Positions 16,051 through 26,048 are shown, numbered from the stretch's first letter. The stretch is DNA of 64,000 nucleotides from Rhizobium sp. RU20A (GCF_900155885.1 NZ_FTMB01000001.1:248001-312000); one strand, 5' to 3'. Notes: a model not told the origin generated them from the sequence alone. A program made the numbers and translations.

Positions 16051-18801
16051 TCAGCCTTTCCCGGCTGCCGTCTTGCCGGCCGCCTTTGGTTTTGCGGCTG
16101 CCTTGGGCTTGGCCGCCGTCGTCGTTGCAGTGGTCTTCTTCGTCGCCGTGGCCTTTGCGCCGGCCGCCTTCGTCGTCTTCGCCTTGGCGGGCTTTTCGGC
16201 CCCGTCCTCGGTTGCCTTCGCGGCCTTGGCGGTCTTGGCCGGTGCCTTTGCAGCCTTCGCCTTGGTCTTGCCGCCGGACTTGCCGGCCCGCTCGGCGATC
16301 AGCGCCAGGGCCTCCTCGACGGTGACATCCTGCGGTTCCTTGCCCTTCGGCAGGGTTGCATTGACCTTGCCCCAGTTGACGTAGGGCCCATAGCGCCCGT
16401 CGCGCACGGTGATCGCGCCGCCATCCGGATGCTCGCCGAGTTCCTTCAACGCGGCCTGCGCCGCGCCGCGACCGCGTCCGCCCGGACCTTTGCTGGCCTT
16501 GTCGGCGAGCACGGAAACGGCGCGGTTGAGGCCGATCGAGAAGACGTCCTCGATCGACTCGACATTGGCATAGGTGCCGTCATGCAGCACGAAGGGTCCG
16601 TAGCGGCCAAGGCCGGACGAGATCATCTTGCCCGTTTCGGGATGCGGGCCGATATCGCGGGGAAGCGACAGAAGGGCCAACGCCTTTTCGTGGTCGATGG
16701 ACGCCGGCGTCCAGCCCTTCGGCAGGCTGGAGCGCTTGGCGTCCTTGCCGTCGCCGCGCTGCACATAGGGGCCGAAACGGCCGCTGCGCAGCGTGATCTC
16801 TTCACCCGTATGCGGATCCTTGCCGAGCGCCTGCGGCTCGTTCGAGGCCTGCGCCTCCGCATCCGCGCCGTCGGAAGAGAGCTGGCGGGTGAAATTGCAT
16901 TCCGGATAGTTCGAGCAACCGACGAAGGCGCCATACTTTCCAAGCTTCAGCGACAGCTTGCCGGTGCCGCAGACCTGGCAGATGCGCGGGTCCGATCCGT
17001 CCTCGCGCTTGGGGAAGACCAGAGGGGCGAGCGCTTCGTTCAGCGCATCCAGCACATTGGTGACGCGCAGTTCCTTGGTGTCCTCGATCTGGGCGAAGAA
17101 GTCCTTCCAGAAGTCCCGGAGAACCTCCTTCCAGTCGAGTTCGCCCGCCGAGATCCGGTCGAGCTTTTCTTCGAGATCGGCGGTGAAATCGTATTCGACA
17201 TATTTCGAGAAGAAGTTCTCGAGGAAGGCCGTGACAAGACGGCCGCGCGAATGCGGGATCAGCTTGCGCTTGTCGACGACGATATATTCGCGGTCGCTCA
17301 GCGTCTTCAGCGTCGCGGCGTAGGTGGAGGGGCGGCCGATGCCGAGCTCTTCCATCTTCTTGATCAGCGAGGCCTCCGAATAGCGCGGCGGCGGCTCGGT
17401 GAAGTGCTGGCTGGCGTTGATCTTGTCCTTCGCGAGGTTCTCGCGGGCATTGATCTCCGGCAGGCGGCCATCCTCGTCGGCGTCGTCGCTCTGCTCGCCA
17501 TCTTCCTTCTGGTCCGTGTAGGCGGCGATGAAGCCGTCGAATCGGATGACGGAGCCGACGGCGCGCAGGCCTGCGGTCTCGCCCTTGTTGTCGGCAAGGA
17601 TCTCGACTGTTGTGCGCTCGATTTCCGCCGATGCCATCTGGCTGGCGATGCCGCGCTTCCAGATGAGGTCGTAAAGACGAATCTGGTCGGCATCGAGGAA
17701 GCGCTTCACGCTGTCGGGCGTTCGGTTGAAATCGGTCGGGCGGATAGCTTCGTGGGCTTCCTGGGCGTTCTTCGCCTTGGTGGAGTAGAAGCGGGCCTTC
17801 TCCGGCACGTAGCGGGCGCCGAACTGGTCGCCGATGGCGCGGCGTGCGGCATCCACGGCTTCGGGCGCCATCTGCACGCCGTCGGTACGCATGTAGGTGA
17901 TAAGACCGACCGTCTCGCCACCGATGTCGATGCCCTCATAGAGCTTCTGCGCCACCTGCATGGTCCGGGAGGCGGAGAAGCCGAGGCGCGAGGAGGCGGC
18001 CTGCTGCAGGGTGGAGGTGGTGAAGGGCGGGCCGGGATTGCGCTTGACCGGCTTGGCCTCCACACTGTCGACAACGAAGGATGCGCCTTCCAGCAGCGCC
18101 TTCAGCCGGTTGGCATCTTCGCCCGTCTTGATCGACTTGCCCTGCAGGCGCTTGCCATCCGCCATGGAGAGCTTCGCCTCGAAGGCATCGCCGCGCGGCG
18201 TCTTCAGGATCGCCGACAGATTCCAGTATTCTTCCGAGACGAAGCGCTCGATTTCGTTTTCGCGGTCGCAGACAAGCCGCAACGCCACCGACTGCACGCG
18301 GCCGGCCGAGCGAGCGCCCGGCAGCTTGCGCCACAGCACCGGCGAGAGATTGAAGCCGACGAGATAGTCGAGCGCCCGGCGGGCGAGATAGGCGTCGACC
18401 AGCGCGACATCGATATCGCGCGGCGCCGCCATGGCTTCGAGCACCGCCTTCTTGGTGATGGCGTTGAAGACGACGCGCTGCACCGGCTTGTCGCCGATCA
18501 CCCGCTTCTTCTTCAGGAGGTCAAGGACATGCCAGGAAATGGCTTCCCCTTCGCGATCCGGGTCGGTCGCCAGAATGAGCCCGTCGGATGATTTTACCGC
18601 GTCGGCAATGTCCTTCATGCGCTTGGCGGAGGCCGTATCGACCTCCCAGGACATTTCGAAGTCCTCGTCCGGGCGCACGGAACCGTCCTTGGCCGGCAGA
18701 TCACGCACGTGGCCGAAGGAGGCGAGAACCTTGTAACCGGGTCCGAGATATTTGTTGATCGTCTTGGCTTTCGCCGGCGATTCAACCACGACAACGTTCA
18801 T
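16051..18801 (-). CDS. topA: DNA topoisomerase I
   Basis: Type IA topoisomerase that relaxes negative supercoils. From the ATG at 18801 (MNVVVVESPAKAKTINKYLG, the family start) it is 916 residues; the longer frame to 19164 has no family support. The TOPRIM domain holds Glu7 and the DPDREGE acidic cluster. The catalytic Tyr lies in GLITYMRTDGV. A C4 zinc ribbon (CQVCGTGKL...CSNYPEC) follows, then repeated GRYGPYV-type topo-C repeats. The tail of about 75 residues is made almost wholly of Lys, Ala and Thr, like histone H1. A promoter candidate is at 18880-18908. It is followed by rnr with a two-base gap. Confidence 0.97.
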   Translation of the reverse strand: MNVVVVESPAKAKTINKYLGPGYKVLASFGHVRDLPAKDGSVRPDEDFEMSWEVDTASAKRMKDIADAVKSSDGLILATDPDREGEAISWHVLDLLKKKRVIGDKPVQRVVFNAITKKAVLEAMAAPRDIDVALVDAYLARRALDYLVGFNLSPVLWRKLPGARSAGRVQSVALRLVCDRENEIERFVSEEYWNLSAILKTPRGDAFEAKLSMADGKRLQGKSIKTGEDANRLKALLEGASFVVDSVEAKPVKRNPGPPFTTSTLQQAASSRLGFSASRTMQVAQKLYEGIDIGGETVGLITYMRTDGVQMAPEAVDAARRAIGDQFGARYVPEKARFYSTKAKNAQEAHEAIRPTDFNRTPDSVKRFLDADQIRLYDLIWKRGIASQMASAEIERTTVEILADNKGETAGLRAVGSVIRFDGFIAAYTDQKEDGEQSDDADEDGRLPEINARENLAKDKINASQHFTEPPPRYSEASLIKKMEELGIGRPSTYAATLKTLSDREYIVVDKRKLIPHSRGRLVTAFLENFFSKYVEYDFTADLEEKLDRISAGELDWKEVLRDFWKDFFAQIEDTKELRVTNVLDALNEALAPLVFPKREDGSDPRICQVCGTGKLSLKLGKYGAFVGCSNYPECNFTRQLSSDGADAEAQASNEPQALGKDPHTGEEITLRSGRFGPYVQRGDGKDAKRSSLPKGWTPASIDHEKALALLSLPRDIGPHPETGKMISSGLGRYGPFVLHDGTYANVESIEDVFSIGLNRAVSVLADKASKGPGGRGRGAAQAALKELGEHPDGGAITVRDGRYGPYVNWGKVNATLPKGKEPQDVTVEEALALIAERAGKSGGKTKAKAAKAPAKTAKAAKATEDGAEKPAKAKTTKAAGAKATATKKTTATTTAAKPKAAAKPKAAGKTAAGKG

Positions 18802-18879
18802 GTAAACACTCTGTTCGGTCGGCGACGGAGCAGGCCGGAGACCGGTCGGCGGCGCTTCAAATTCTGGAGACTGCCTTTC

Positions 18880-18908
18880 GAAATGAAGAGAGAAAGCCGC
18901 GCGGTCAA
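18880..18908 (-). promoter_or_regulatory. topA promoter candidate
   Basis: Read leftward, TTGACC (18908-18903) and CATTTC (18885-18880) with a 17-base spacer, 79 bases before the topA start. The bases further upstream (about 18920-19060) are unusually A/T-rich, which suits a regulatory region shared with the rightward small gene at 19112. Confidence 0.5.
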
Positions 18909-19111
18909 GGGTTTTCCGGGAAAATATGCCTGATGCAACGCAATGCAACCATTTGGGGATTTTTTCTGTGTTGCAATTAAGGATATTTGCATTATCGTTG
19001 TAATAGGCGAGCTTTGCGAAACATAGATTGTAAAATGCGCGCTTCGATTGAACCATCGGCAGGCCTGCCACAGCGCGGGAGAGTGCCGGCCTCTCCATGG
19101 CAGGACAGCGC

Positions 19112-19363
19112 ATGACGATATCTCCATCATCGGGATCCGGCAGTACCCAAGGCCGCGAGAACATGGCCTATATCCGGGAGATGCTTGGCGAATTGCGCGC
19201 GGTTGCCGAGGCGGAGGGCGCTGGCATGTTGTGCTACCTGCTTGAAATGGCCTATCTGGAAGCCAGCGACCTGCAGCAGGGCCGTCGCCCGTCACAGGAA
19301 ACTCGTCACCGAGACCATGCCATTGGCGTGGCGATGCAGACGCCCGGCAAGGTCAAGCTCTAG
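19112..19363 (+). CDS. Conserved-looking small protein of unknown function
   Basis: An 83-residue protein whose core, MAYIREMLGELRAVAEAEG followed by MLCYLLEMAYLEASDL, forms two amphipathic helices. I recall similar short proteins next to topA in Rhizobiaceae but know no function. The ATG at 19112 is chosen because AGGACA lies about seven bases before it; 19097 and 19163 are alternatives. The last 72 bases run antisense to the end of dprA. No signal peptide is present. It diverges from topA across an A/T-rich gap. Confidence 0.6.
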   Translation: MTISPSSGSGSTQGRENMAYIREMLGELRAVAEAEGAGMLCYLLEMAYLEASDLQQGRRPSQETRHRDHAIGVAMQTPGKVKL

Positions 19364-20440
19364 CAGCACAAGATAGACCTGCGCCGCCGAAAGGCCGGTA
19401 TGGCGGATGATGTCATCGATGTCGACGGGCGTCGGCCCCAGCGCATCGACAATCCGCTGCCGCTCGCTGTCGTCGGGCGGCGCGGCCATGCGGCGGTCGC
19501 CATCCTCGATCGGTTCGTTCATTTCCCGTGGCGTGAAGAGGTCGATGCGCGTCAGCGGCGCGAGTGCTTCGAGAATGTCGGCCGGTTCCGTCACGATGGT
19601 GGCGCCATCGCGGATCAGGCGATTCGTGCCGTGGCAGCGCGGATCGAGCGGCGAGCCCGGCACGGCAAAGACCAGCCGACCGAAATCGGCAGCAAAGCGC
19701 GCCGTGATCAGCGAACCCGACCTGACCGCCGCCTCCACCACCGCAAGACCCATGCTGACGCCGGCAATCAGGCGATTGCGGCGGGGAAAGTCGCGGGCCC
19801 GCGGTTCCCAGCCGAACGGCATTTCGCTGATGGCGAGCCCGCTTCCCTCGGTGATCTGATTGAGCAGCGGCACGTTCTCGGGCGGGTAGGGCTGGTCGAG
19901 CCCTCCGGCCATCGCCGCGATCGTGCCCGTTTCGAGGCTGGCGACATGGGCGGCCGCATCGATGCCGCGGGCAAGGCCGGAGGTAATCGTGTAGCCGGCG
20001 CGGCCCGCCTCGCGCGCGATCATCGCGGCGAACTTCGCGCCGCTGACCGAGGCATTCCGGGAGCCGACAATGCCGAGGGACGGGCGAAGCGCAACGGCGG
20101 CATCGCCCTTGACGGCCAGAATCGGCGGGGCCGCATCGATCTGACGAAGCGCCGGCGGATAATCCGGCTCGCCGATGCCGAGGAAGCGGGCACCGAATCG
20201 GCTGGCGAAAGCAAGTTCCCGTTCCGCCTCCTCGACACTCGCGACACGGATGGTGCGCGTCGAGCCGCCGCGGGCGGAGAGCTCCGGCAGCATGGCGAGT
20301 GCGGTTTCGGCGGTGCCGAAGGTGTTGATGAGATCCCGGAAGGTCGCCGGGCCAACATTGTCGCTGCGGATCAGCCGAAGCCAGGAGATGCGTTGCCGGT
20401 CGGAGAGGACTATGCCCGTGCGCCTCGTTCCGTCGGCCAT
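19292..20440 (-). CDS. dprA: DNA-processing protein DprA
   Basis: Loads RecA on incoming single-stranded DNA in transformation. It is widespread even in species not known to be competent. The 382 residues hold an N-terminal SAM-like helical region, then the Rossmann-like DprA domain (GIVGSRNASVSGAKFA, SGLARGIDAAAHVASL, PRRNRLIAGVSMGLAVVEAAVRSGSLITARFA), and a C-terminal winged helix (HTGLSAAQVYLVLLELDLAGRLHRH). It starts four bases after plsY ends, so the two are co-transcribed. Its 3' end overlaps the opposing small gene by 72 bases. Confidence 0.95.
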   Translation of the reverse strand: MADGTRRTGIVLSDRQRISWLRLIRSDNVGPATFRDLINTFGTAETALAMLPELSARGGSTRTIRVASVEEAERELAFASRFGARFLGIGEPDYPPALRQIDAAPPILAVKGDAAVALRPSLGIVGSRNASVSGAKFAAMIAREAGRAGYTITSGLARGIDAAAHVASLETGTIAAMAGGLDQPYPPENVPLLNQITEGSGLAISEMPFGWEPRARDFPRRNRLIAGVSMGLAVVEAAVRSGSLITARFAADFGRLVFAVPGSPLDPRCHGTNRLIRDGATIVTEPADILEALAPLTRIDLFTPREMNEPIEDGDRRMAAPPDDSERQRIVDALGPTPVDIDDIIRHTGLSAAQVYLVLLELDLAGRLHRHANGMVSVTSFL

Positions 20441-20444
20441 GCCC

Positions 20445-21059
20445 TCATCCCTTCTGCCCGATCCTGCTTTCGGTTCCGGCCATGAGACGCTCGATATTCG
20501 CCTTGTGCTTGATCCAGGTGATGAGGGTCATCGCCGCAAACAGAAGCGCCGTCTTTTCCGAAATCGCGAACCACGATACAACCGGAATGACGAGCGTTGC
20601 AACCAGCGCTGAAAGCGACGAATAGCGGCTGATCTTCGCGACGCCGAGCCAGACGGCGGCGAAGACGAGAACCAGCCACGGTGTGACGCCGAGCGCCACG
20701 CCGATATAGGTCGCCACACCCTTGCCGCCCTTGAAACCGAGCCAGACCGGAAAGAGATGGCCGAGGAAGGCCGCAAAGCCGCCGACAAGCGCCGCATCGG
20801 GTCCGAGATAAAGACCGGCGAGCGCGGCGGCTGCCGTTCCCTTGAGAGCATCGAGCAACAGGGTGGCGGCCGCCAGCTTCTTGTTTCCGGTGCGCAGCAC
20901 GTTGGTCGCGCCGATATTTCCGGAGCCGATCTTGCGCACGTCGCCAAGGCCGGCCGCTCGTGTCAGGATGAGGCCGAAGGGGATGGAGCCCAGCAGATAG
21001 CCGAAGACGAGCACGCCGAGCGTTGCGCCCCAGCCGAGTGTCCAGGAAAGCGTGTCCAT
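20445..21059 (-). CDS. plsY: Acyl-phosphate glycerol-3-phosphate acyltransferase
   Basis: Inner-membrane enzyme that makes lysophosphatidic acid, the first step of phospholipid synthesis. It has about 204 residues with five to six membrane segments. The three PlsY motifs are visible: LGSIPFG with [30 protein letters not shown], and a later SRYSSLSAL. Two ATG codons stand side by side; the second (21059) is five bases from GGAGG and is preferred. It lies between pyrC' and dprA in a leftward operon. Confidence 0.95.
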   Translation of the reverse strand: MDTLSWTLGWGATLGVLVFGYLLGSIPFGLILTRAAGLGDVRKIGSGNIGATNVLRTGNKKLAAATLLLDALKGTAAAALAGLYLGPDAALVGGFAAFLGHLFPVWLGFKGGKGVATYIGVALGVTPWLVLVFAAVWLGVAKISRYSSLSALVATLVIPVVSWFAISEKTALLFAAMTLITWIKHKANIERLMAGTESRIGQKG

Positions 21060-21083
21060 CATGTCCTCCCGGTGGGCGTTGCG

Positions 21084-22370
21084 TCAGGCGCCATAGACCA
21101 GATTGCCGGCAACATAGGTCGCGACGGCCCGGCCGGTAAAGCGTGCATTCTCGAAGGGCGTGTTCTTGGAGCGCGACACCAGCTGTTCCTTGGCGACGAT
21201 CCACGGCTCGTCGAGATCGACGAGCGTGATATCGGCCGGCGCACCCGGCTTCAGCGTGCCGCCCGGCAGGCCGAAGATCGAGGCCGGCCGCGTCGAGAGC
21301 GCATCGACGAGCCGCATCAGCGGCACATGGCCGCTGTGATAAAGGCGCAGCGCCGCCGCCAGCATGGTCTCCAGCCCGATCGCGCCATCGGCGGCATCGG
21401 CAAAGGGCAGTCGCTTGGTATCGACGTCCTGCGGATCGTGCGAGGAGACGATAATGTCGATCTCGCCGCGTGCGAGAGCCTCCACCATGGCCACACGGTC
21501 GGCCTCGCTGCGCAGCGGCGGCGAGAGCTTGAAGAAGGTGCGGTATTCGCCGATGTCGTTTTCGTTCAGCGTCAGACTGGCGATCGCTACGCCGCAGGTG
21601 ACCTTCGCGCCGCGCTTGCGGGCGGTCACCACGGCTTCGACCGATTCGGGTACCGAGAGCTGCGCGGCGTGATAGGCGCCGCCCGTCAGGCCCGCGATGC
21701 GCAGATCGCGCTCCAGGGGAATGATCTCGGCCTCGCGCGGAATGCCGGAGAGACCCAGCCAGCTCGCCAGCAGGCCCTCGTTCATGACGCCGGCGGCGCC
21801 GAGATGCGCGTCGCGCGTCTCCAGCGACACGACCGCACCGAAGGCCTTCGCATAGGTCATGGCCCGGCGCAGCACCTGCGCATCGTCGAGCCCATGGCGG
21901 CCATTGGTGAAGCAGACGGCGCCAGCATCCTTGAGGAGGCCGAATTCGGTCATCTCTTCACCCTTGAGCCCCTTGGTCAGGGCTGCGGCGGGGTAGACAT
22001 TGACGATGGCGCGGTCACGGGCCGTCTTGCGGATGAACTCCACCAGCGCGATGTCGTCGATGACGGGATCGGTATCCGGCATGGTGATGATCGAGGTGAC
22101 GCCGCCGGCCGCCGCCGCGCGCGCGGCCGAGGCGACCGTCTCGCGATGTTCGCCGCCGGGTTCCCCGACGAAGACGCGGGCATCGATAAGGCCGGGCATG
22201 GCAATCAGGCCACGCCCGTCGCGCAGGCTGGCGCCTGAAGGCACGGGACGGGTGAGCGCTTCGGCGCCCGCCGCTTCGATCTTGCCGTCCACGATGATGA
22301 TTCGGCCGGCTTCATCCAGATCGCGCGAGGGATCGATGATGCGGACGTTGTCGATGACGACGGGCTTCAT
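21084..22370 (-). CDS. pyrC: Dihydroorotase homologue PyrC', probably non-catalytic
   Basis: The 428 residues have the amidohydrolase fold of dihydroorotase ([41 protein letters not shown]). The metal ligands are gone. The DxHxH motif reads D63-A-R65-V-F67. TDDG becomes TNGR. The next His is replaced by Leu183, the HVS His by Gln237, and the final TDH Asp by Ser310 in VSSHDP. This matches the inactive PyrC' type that supports aspartate transcarbamoylase assembly in Pseudomonas. A second, active dihydroorotase would be needed elsewhere in the genome. It overlaps pyrB by four bases (ATGA), which ties the two subunits together in translation. Confidence 0.9.
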   Translation of the reverse strand: MKPVVIDNVRIIDPSRDLDEAGRIIIVDGKIEAAGAEALTRPVPSGASLRDGRGLIAMPGLIDARVFVGEPGGEHRETVASAARAAAAGGVTSIITMPDTDPVIDDIALVEFIRKTARDRAIVNVYPAAALTKGLKGEEMTEFGLLKDAGAVCFTNGRHGLDDAQVLRRAMTYAKAFGAVVSLETRDAHLGAAGVMNEGLLASWLGLSGIPREAEIIPLERDLRIAGLTGGAYHAAQLSVPESVEAVVTARKRGAKVTCGVAIASLTLNENDIGEYRTFFKLSPPLRSEADRVAMVEALARGEIDIIVSSHDPQDVDTKRLPFADAADGAIGLETMLAAALRLYHSGHVPLMRLVDALSTRPASIFGLPGGTLKPGAPADITLVDLDEPWIVAKEQLVSRSKNTPFENARFTGRAVATYVAGNLVYGA

Positions 22371-23308
22371 GCGCGCGGCCCCTGGTTCTGCGAGAGGAGG
22401 AGCGTTTCCATCACCGCCATGCGCACGGCAACGCCCATTTCCACCTGGCTTTCGATGACGCTCTGCGGACCGTCGGCAATCTCAGAGGCGATTTCGACGC
22501 CGCGGTTCATGGGGCCGGGATGCATGACGAGCGCATCGTCCTTCGCGGCTTTCAGCTTTTCGGCATCGAGGCCGAAATAGTGGAAATACTCGCGCACCGA
22601 CGGCACGAAAGCGCCGGACATGCGCTCGCGCTGCAAGCGCAGCATCATCACCACGTCCGCATCCTTCAGCCCTTCGGCCATGGAATGGTAGACCTCGCAG
22701 CCCATGTCGGCGATGCCGGTGGGCAAAAGCGTCGCGGGGGCCACGACCCGCACGCGCGCGCCCATCTGGTTGAGCAGCAGGATGTTGGAGCGGGCAACGC
22801 GCGAATGCAGCACATCGCCGCAGATGGCGACGATGATACGGGACAGCTTGCCCTTGGCGCGGCGGATGGTCAGCGCGTCGAGCAGCGCCTGGGTCGGATG
22901 CTCGTGCTGGCCGTCACCGGCATTGACGACCGCGCAGGACACCTTCTGCGCTAGAAGCGCGGCAGCACCGGCCGAGGAGTGGCGCACCACCAGCACGTCA
23001 GGGTGCATGGCGTTGAGCGTCATCGCGGTATCGATCAGCGTTTCGCCCTTCTTCACCGAGGAATTGCCGACCGACATGTTCATCACGTCGGCGCCAAGCC
23101 GCTTTCCGGCCAGTTCGAAGGAGGATTGCGTCCGGGTCGAGGCCTCGAAGAAGAGGTTGATCTGGGTGAGACCCCTAAGGGTGGACGTCTTCTTTTCCCG
23201 CTGGCGGGAGATCTTCACGGCCTCGTCGGCACGGTCCAGCAGGATACTGATGTCCTGTTCGTTGAGACCCTTGATGCCGAGCAGGTGGCGATGCGGAAAG
23301 GAATGCAT
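22367..23308 (-). CDS. pyrB: Aspartate carbamoyltransferase catalytic subunit
   Basis: Second step of pyrimidine synthesis, joining carbamoyl phosphate and aspartate. The 313 residues hold the carbamoyl-phosphate-binding [11 protein letters not shown] motif, [11 protein letters not shown] and the aspartate-loop region ending [19 protein letters not shown]. No pyrI regulatory gene lies near; the partner is the overlapping pyrC', pointing to a Pseudomonas-like class A holoenzyme. It heads the leftward pyrB-pyrC'-plsY-dprA run. A GGGCGGA ribosome-binding site lies before the ATG. Confidence 0.96.
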   Translation of the reverse strand: MHSFPHRHLLGIKGLNEQDISILLDRADEAVKISRQREKKTSTLRGLTQINLFFEASTRTQSSFELAGKRLGADVMNMSVGNSSVKKGETLIDTAMTLNAMHPDVLVVRHSSAGAAALLAQKVSCAVVNAGDGQHEHPTQALLDALTIRRAKGKLSRIIVAICGDVLHSRVARSNILLLNQMGARVRVVAPATLLPTGIADMGCEVYHSMAEGLKDADVVMMLRLQRERMSGAFVPSVREYFHYFGLDAEKLKAAKDDALVMHPGPMNRGVEIASEIADGPQSVIESQVEMGVAVRMAVMETLLLSQNQGPRA

Positions 23309-23478
23309 GGTCCGCCCTTGCTTTCGTCTGAATGGCCCGCTCTATAGAGGCTGGGCGGCGGTGCGGCAAGCCGGCCGGCGCCCGCGATCCCGTCTCGTCA
23401 CAGGAATATCGGTGAAGAGCGGTCGCGGGGCGTGGCGCGCCCGTATCGCGCCGTCAATCTTTTCGCTAGAAGCCCCTC

Positions 23479-25131
23479 ATGACACGCACCACCCGCAGCG
23501 AACAGAAGCTCCTCGATCTCAACCAGCCGGCCCCCTGGTCGGGCGTCAATGCCTATCGCACCGATCCGCTGCTGGTGGACCTGACGAACCCCATGTCGGC
23601 GGCGCTGAAGGACGAGTTCGAACAGCTCGGCCGCTACGTGACCTCGCCGGAGGCGCAGGATCTTGCCCGCATGGCCAATGAGGGCGTGCCGAAGCTGCGC
23701 ACCCACGGCCCGCGCGGCGAACGGCTTGATGTCGTGGAATTCCATCCCGCCTGGCATGCGTTGATGCGCCGCTCCATGGCAACGGGCCTGCATTCCTCCG
23801 TCTGGGAAAACCGCGAGGACGAACGCGGCCGCGCCCACAAGGCCCGCGCGATCCGCTTTTATCTGACGGCGCAGCTCGAATGCGGACACCTGTGCCCCCT
23901 GACCATGACCAGCGCCTCCGTTGCCGCGCTCGCCGCCAATCCGACCGTGCAGAAGGATTGGGCGCCGAAGATCCTGTCGCGCAAATATGACAGCACCAAC
24001 CGCGCCTGGACGGAAAAGTCCGCCATCACCCTCGGCATGGGCATGACGGAAAAGCAGGGCGGTACGGATGTGCGCGCCAATACATCGACCGCCGAGCGGG
24101 TGGGCGAGGGCATCTATCGTCTTGCCGGCCACAAATGGTTCCTCTCCGCACCGATGAGCGACGCCTTCGTGATGCTGGCGCAGACGCGCGAGGGGCTCGG
24201 CTGCTTCCTCGTGCCGCGTCTTCTCGAAGATGGCTCGGCCAACGGCCTGCGCTTCCAGCGCCTCAAGGACAAGGTCGGCAACCGCTCCAATGCCTCCTCG
24301 GAGGTCGAGTTCGCTGACACCTTCGGCTTCGCGCTCGGCCCCACGGACCAGGGCGTGCGCACGATCCTCGACATGGTGACGCTGACCCGGCTCGACTGCG
24401 CCGTCGCCTCCGCCGGCATGATGCGCGCCTCGCTCTCCGAAGCGATCCACCACGTGCGTGGCCGCAAGGCCTTCGGCAAGGCGCTGGTCGATCAGCCCCT
24501 GATGACGCGCGTCCTGGCCGACATGGCGCTCGATGTCGCCGCCGCCAGCGCGCTCACCTTCCGCCTGGCCGATGCCTTCGACCGGGCCCGCTCCAGCCCC
24601 GAGGATGCGGCCTATGCCCGCATCATGACGCCGGTGGTCAAATACTGGGTCTGCAAGAGCGCTCCGCCGCTGATTTACGAGGCGATGGAGTGCCTTGGCG
24701 GCAGCGGCTATGTCGAGGAACGGCCGATCGCCCGCCATTACCGCGAGGCGCCGGTCAATGCCATCTGGGAGGGCTCCGGCAACGTCATGGCACTGGATGT
24801 GCTGAGGGTTCTGGCCCGTGGCCGCGATCTATTCGAACAACTCTTTGCCGTCATCGGCCGCGATCTCGGCCCGGCCGCCGCCAAGACCATCGACGTTCTC
24901 CGGGCCGCCATTTCGCTGTGCGAACGCGATGAGGGCGCGTCGCGCATGCTGGTCGAGCAATTGGCGCTGGCCGCTGCCGCTGCCGAGCTTTATCGCATCG
25001 GGGCAGGGCGCCTTGCCGATGCCTTCCTCGAGTCGCGCTTCGCCGGCGGCTGGCGCGCCACCTACGGCATGCTTGATTCCCGCTTTGATTCGACCTTCAT
25101 GCTCGATCTTCTCTATCCCGAGACGAAGTAA
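23479..25131 (+). CDS. AidB-like acyl-CoA dehydrogenase family flavoprotein
   Basis: A 550-residue flavoprotein of the acyl-CoA dehydrogenase fold, close in length to E. coli AidB (541). The N-terminus has the AidB-type NQPAPWSGVNAYRTDP segment. Also seen are TMTSASVAALAA, MGMTEKQGGTDVRANTSTA, GHKWFLSAPMSDAFVMLAQT and a late GGSGYVEERPIARHYREAPVNAIWEGSGNVMALD. AidB is linked to protection of DNA from alkylation. Whether this copy belongs to an alkylation response is not shown; no ada or alkB gene is adjacent. Its stop lies 19 bases inside the opposing carrier gene. Confidence 0.88.
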   Translation: MTRTTRSEQKLLDLNQPAPWSGVNAYRTDPLLVDLTNPMSAALKDEFEQLGRYVTSPEAQDLARMANEGVPKLRTHGPRGERLDVVEFHPAWHALMRRSMATGLHSSVWENREDERGRAHKARAIRFYLTAQLECGHLCPLTMTSASVAALAANPTVQKDWAPKILSRKYDSTNRAWTEKSAITLGMGMTEKQGGTDVRANTSTAERVGEGIYRLAGHKWFLSAPMSDAFVMLAQTREGLGCFLVPRLLEDGSANGLRFQRLKDKVGNRSNASSEVEFADTFGFALGPTDQGVRTILDMVTLTRLDCAVASAGMMRASLSEAIHHVRGRKAFGKALVDQPLMTRVLADMALDVAAASALTFRLADAFDRARSSPEDAAYARIMTPVVKYWVCKSAPPLIYEAMECLGGSGYVEERPIARHYREAPVNAIWEGSGNVMALDVLRVLARGRDLFEQLFAVIGRDLGPAAAKTIDVLRAAISLCERDEGASRMLVEQLALAAAAAELYRIGAGRLADAFLESRFAGGWRATYGMLDSRFDSTFMLDLLYPETK

Positions 25132-26048
25132 CCGGTGAGAGCCAGCACCAGCGGGATGGTGAAGAAGGACACGACCGTCTGCACCGTCGCAATGGCCGCA
25201 TAAAGCGGCGCATCGCCGCCCATCTGCTTGGCGAGCAGATAGCCGTTCATGGCCGTCGGCACGGCCGCACCGAGCGCGATCGCCATCAGCGCATTGCCGC
25301 CTATGCCGAAAAGAAGCGCAAAACCGATCATGAAGGCCGGCATGACGACGAGCTTCAGCGCCACGCCGAGCAGCGTGACGGGCTTTGGTCGCAGCGCATC
25401 GCCCACCTTCAGTCCGGCCCCGACCATGACGAGGCCGAGGCTGAGGGACGCCGTGGCCAGCATGTCGACGGTGACCATCACAGGTCCGTAGACCGGGATG
25501 CCGGTGAGATTGATGAGGATGCCCGCGACGGAGGAAACGATCAGCGGGTTGGAGATGATTCTCAAGGCAAAGGTGCCGACGCCGCGCGATTGTCCGCCGA
25601 ACCAGACGAGGACGCCGATATTGAAGAAATTGATGGGGATGATGATCAGCGTCATGATGAGCGCGATCATCGACAGACCCGTGTGACCGTAGAGCTTGTC
25701 GGCGATCGCGAGCGCCATGAATCCGTTCCAGCGCGTTGCCGTCTGGAAGACGGAGGTGAAGGCCGGCGCCGCGACGCCGCGTGCCCTCAAAAGCGGCCAG
25801 AGGGCCAGCACCAGCACCGACATCGCACAGATGCTGCCAATTGCGGCCAGCGCCGTGGCATCCGGTTTCAGGCCCGAGAAGTTGGCCTGCGCCAGCGTCG
25901 AGAAGAGCAGGGCGGGGAACAGCACGAAATAGCCGAACTGCTCGAGACCCGGCCAGATGGCCTGGTCGAGAAAGCGTGCCCGCCGCAGGAAGACGCCGAT
26001 CAGAACGAGAAGGAAGATCGGCACGATGCTTTCGAAGATGAGGGTCAT
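25113..26048 (-). CDS. Auxin efflux carrier (AEC) family permease
   Basis: A 311-residue membrane protein with about ten hydrophobic segments in two halves, beginning MTLIFESIVPIFLLVLIGVF. It shows AEC-family features such as the central ATRWNGFMALAIA and the late ALGAAVPTAMNGYLLAKQMGGD. Family members export organic acids, malonate or auxin-like compounds; the substrate here is unknown. It is a single gene; the last 19 bases overlap the end of the AidB-like gene on the other strand. Confidence 0.88.
   Translation of the reverse strand: MTLIFESIVPIFLLVLIGVFLRRARFLDQAIWPGLEQFGYFVLFPALLFSTLAQANFSGLKPDATALAAIGSICAMSVLVLALWPLLRARGVAAPAFTSVFQTATRWNGFMALAIADKLYGHTGLSMIALIMTLIIIPINFFNIGVLVWFGGQSRGVGTFALRIISNPLIVSSVAGILINLTGIPVYGPVMVTVDMLATASLSLGLVMVGAGLKVGDALRPKPVTLLGVALKLVVMPAFMIGFALLFGIGGNALMAIALGAAVPTAMNGYLLAKQMGGDAPLYAAIATVQTVVSFFTIPLVLALTGYFVSG

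Noticed and set aside
16042-18591. 849-codon open frame on the plus strand opposite topA
   Set aside because: Shadow of topoisomerase I; no domain and no ribosome-binding site.
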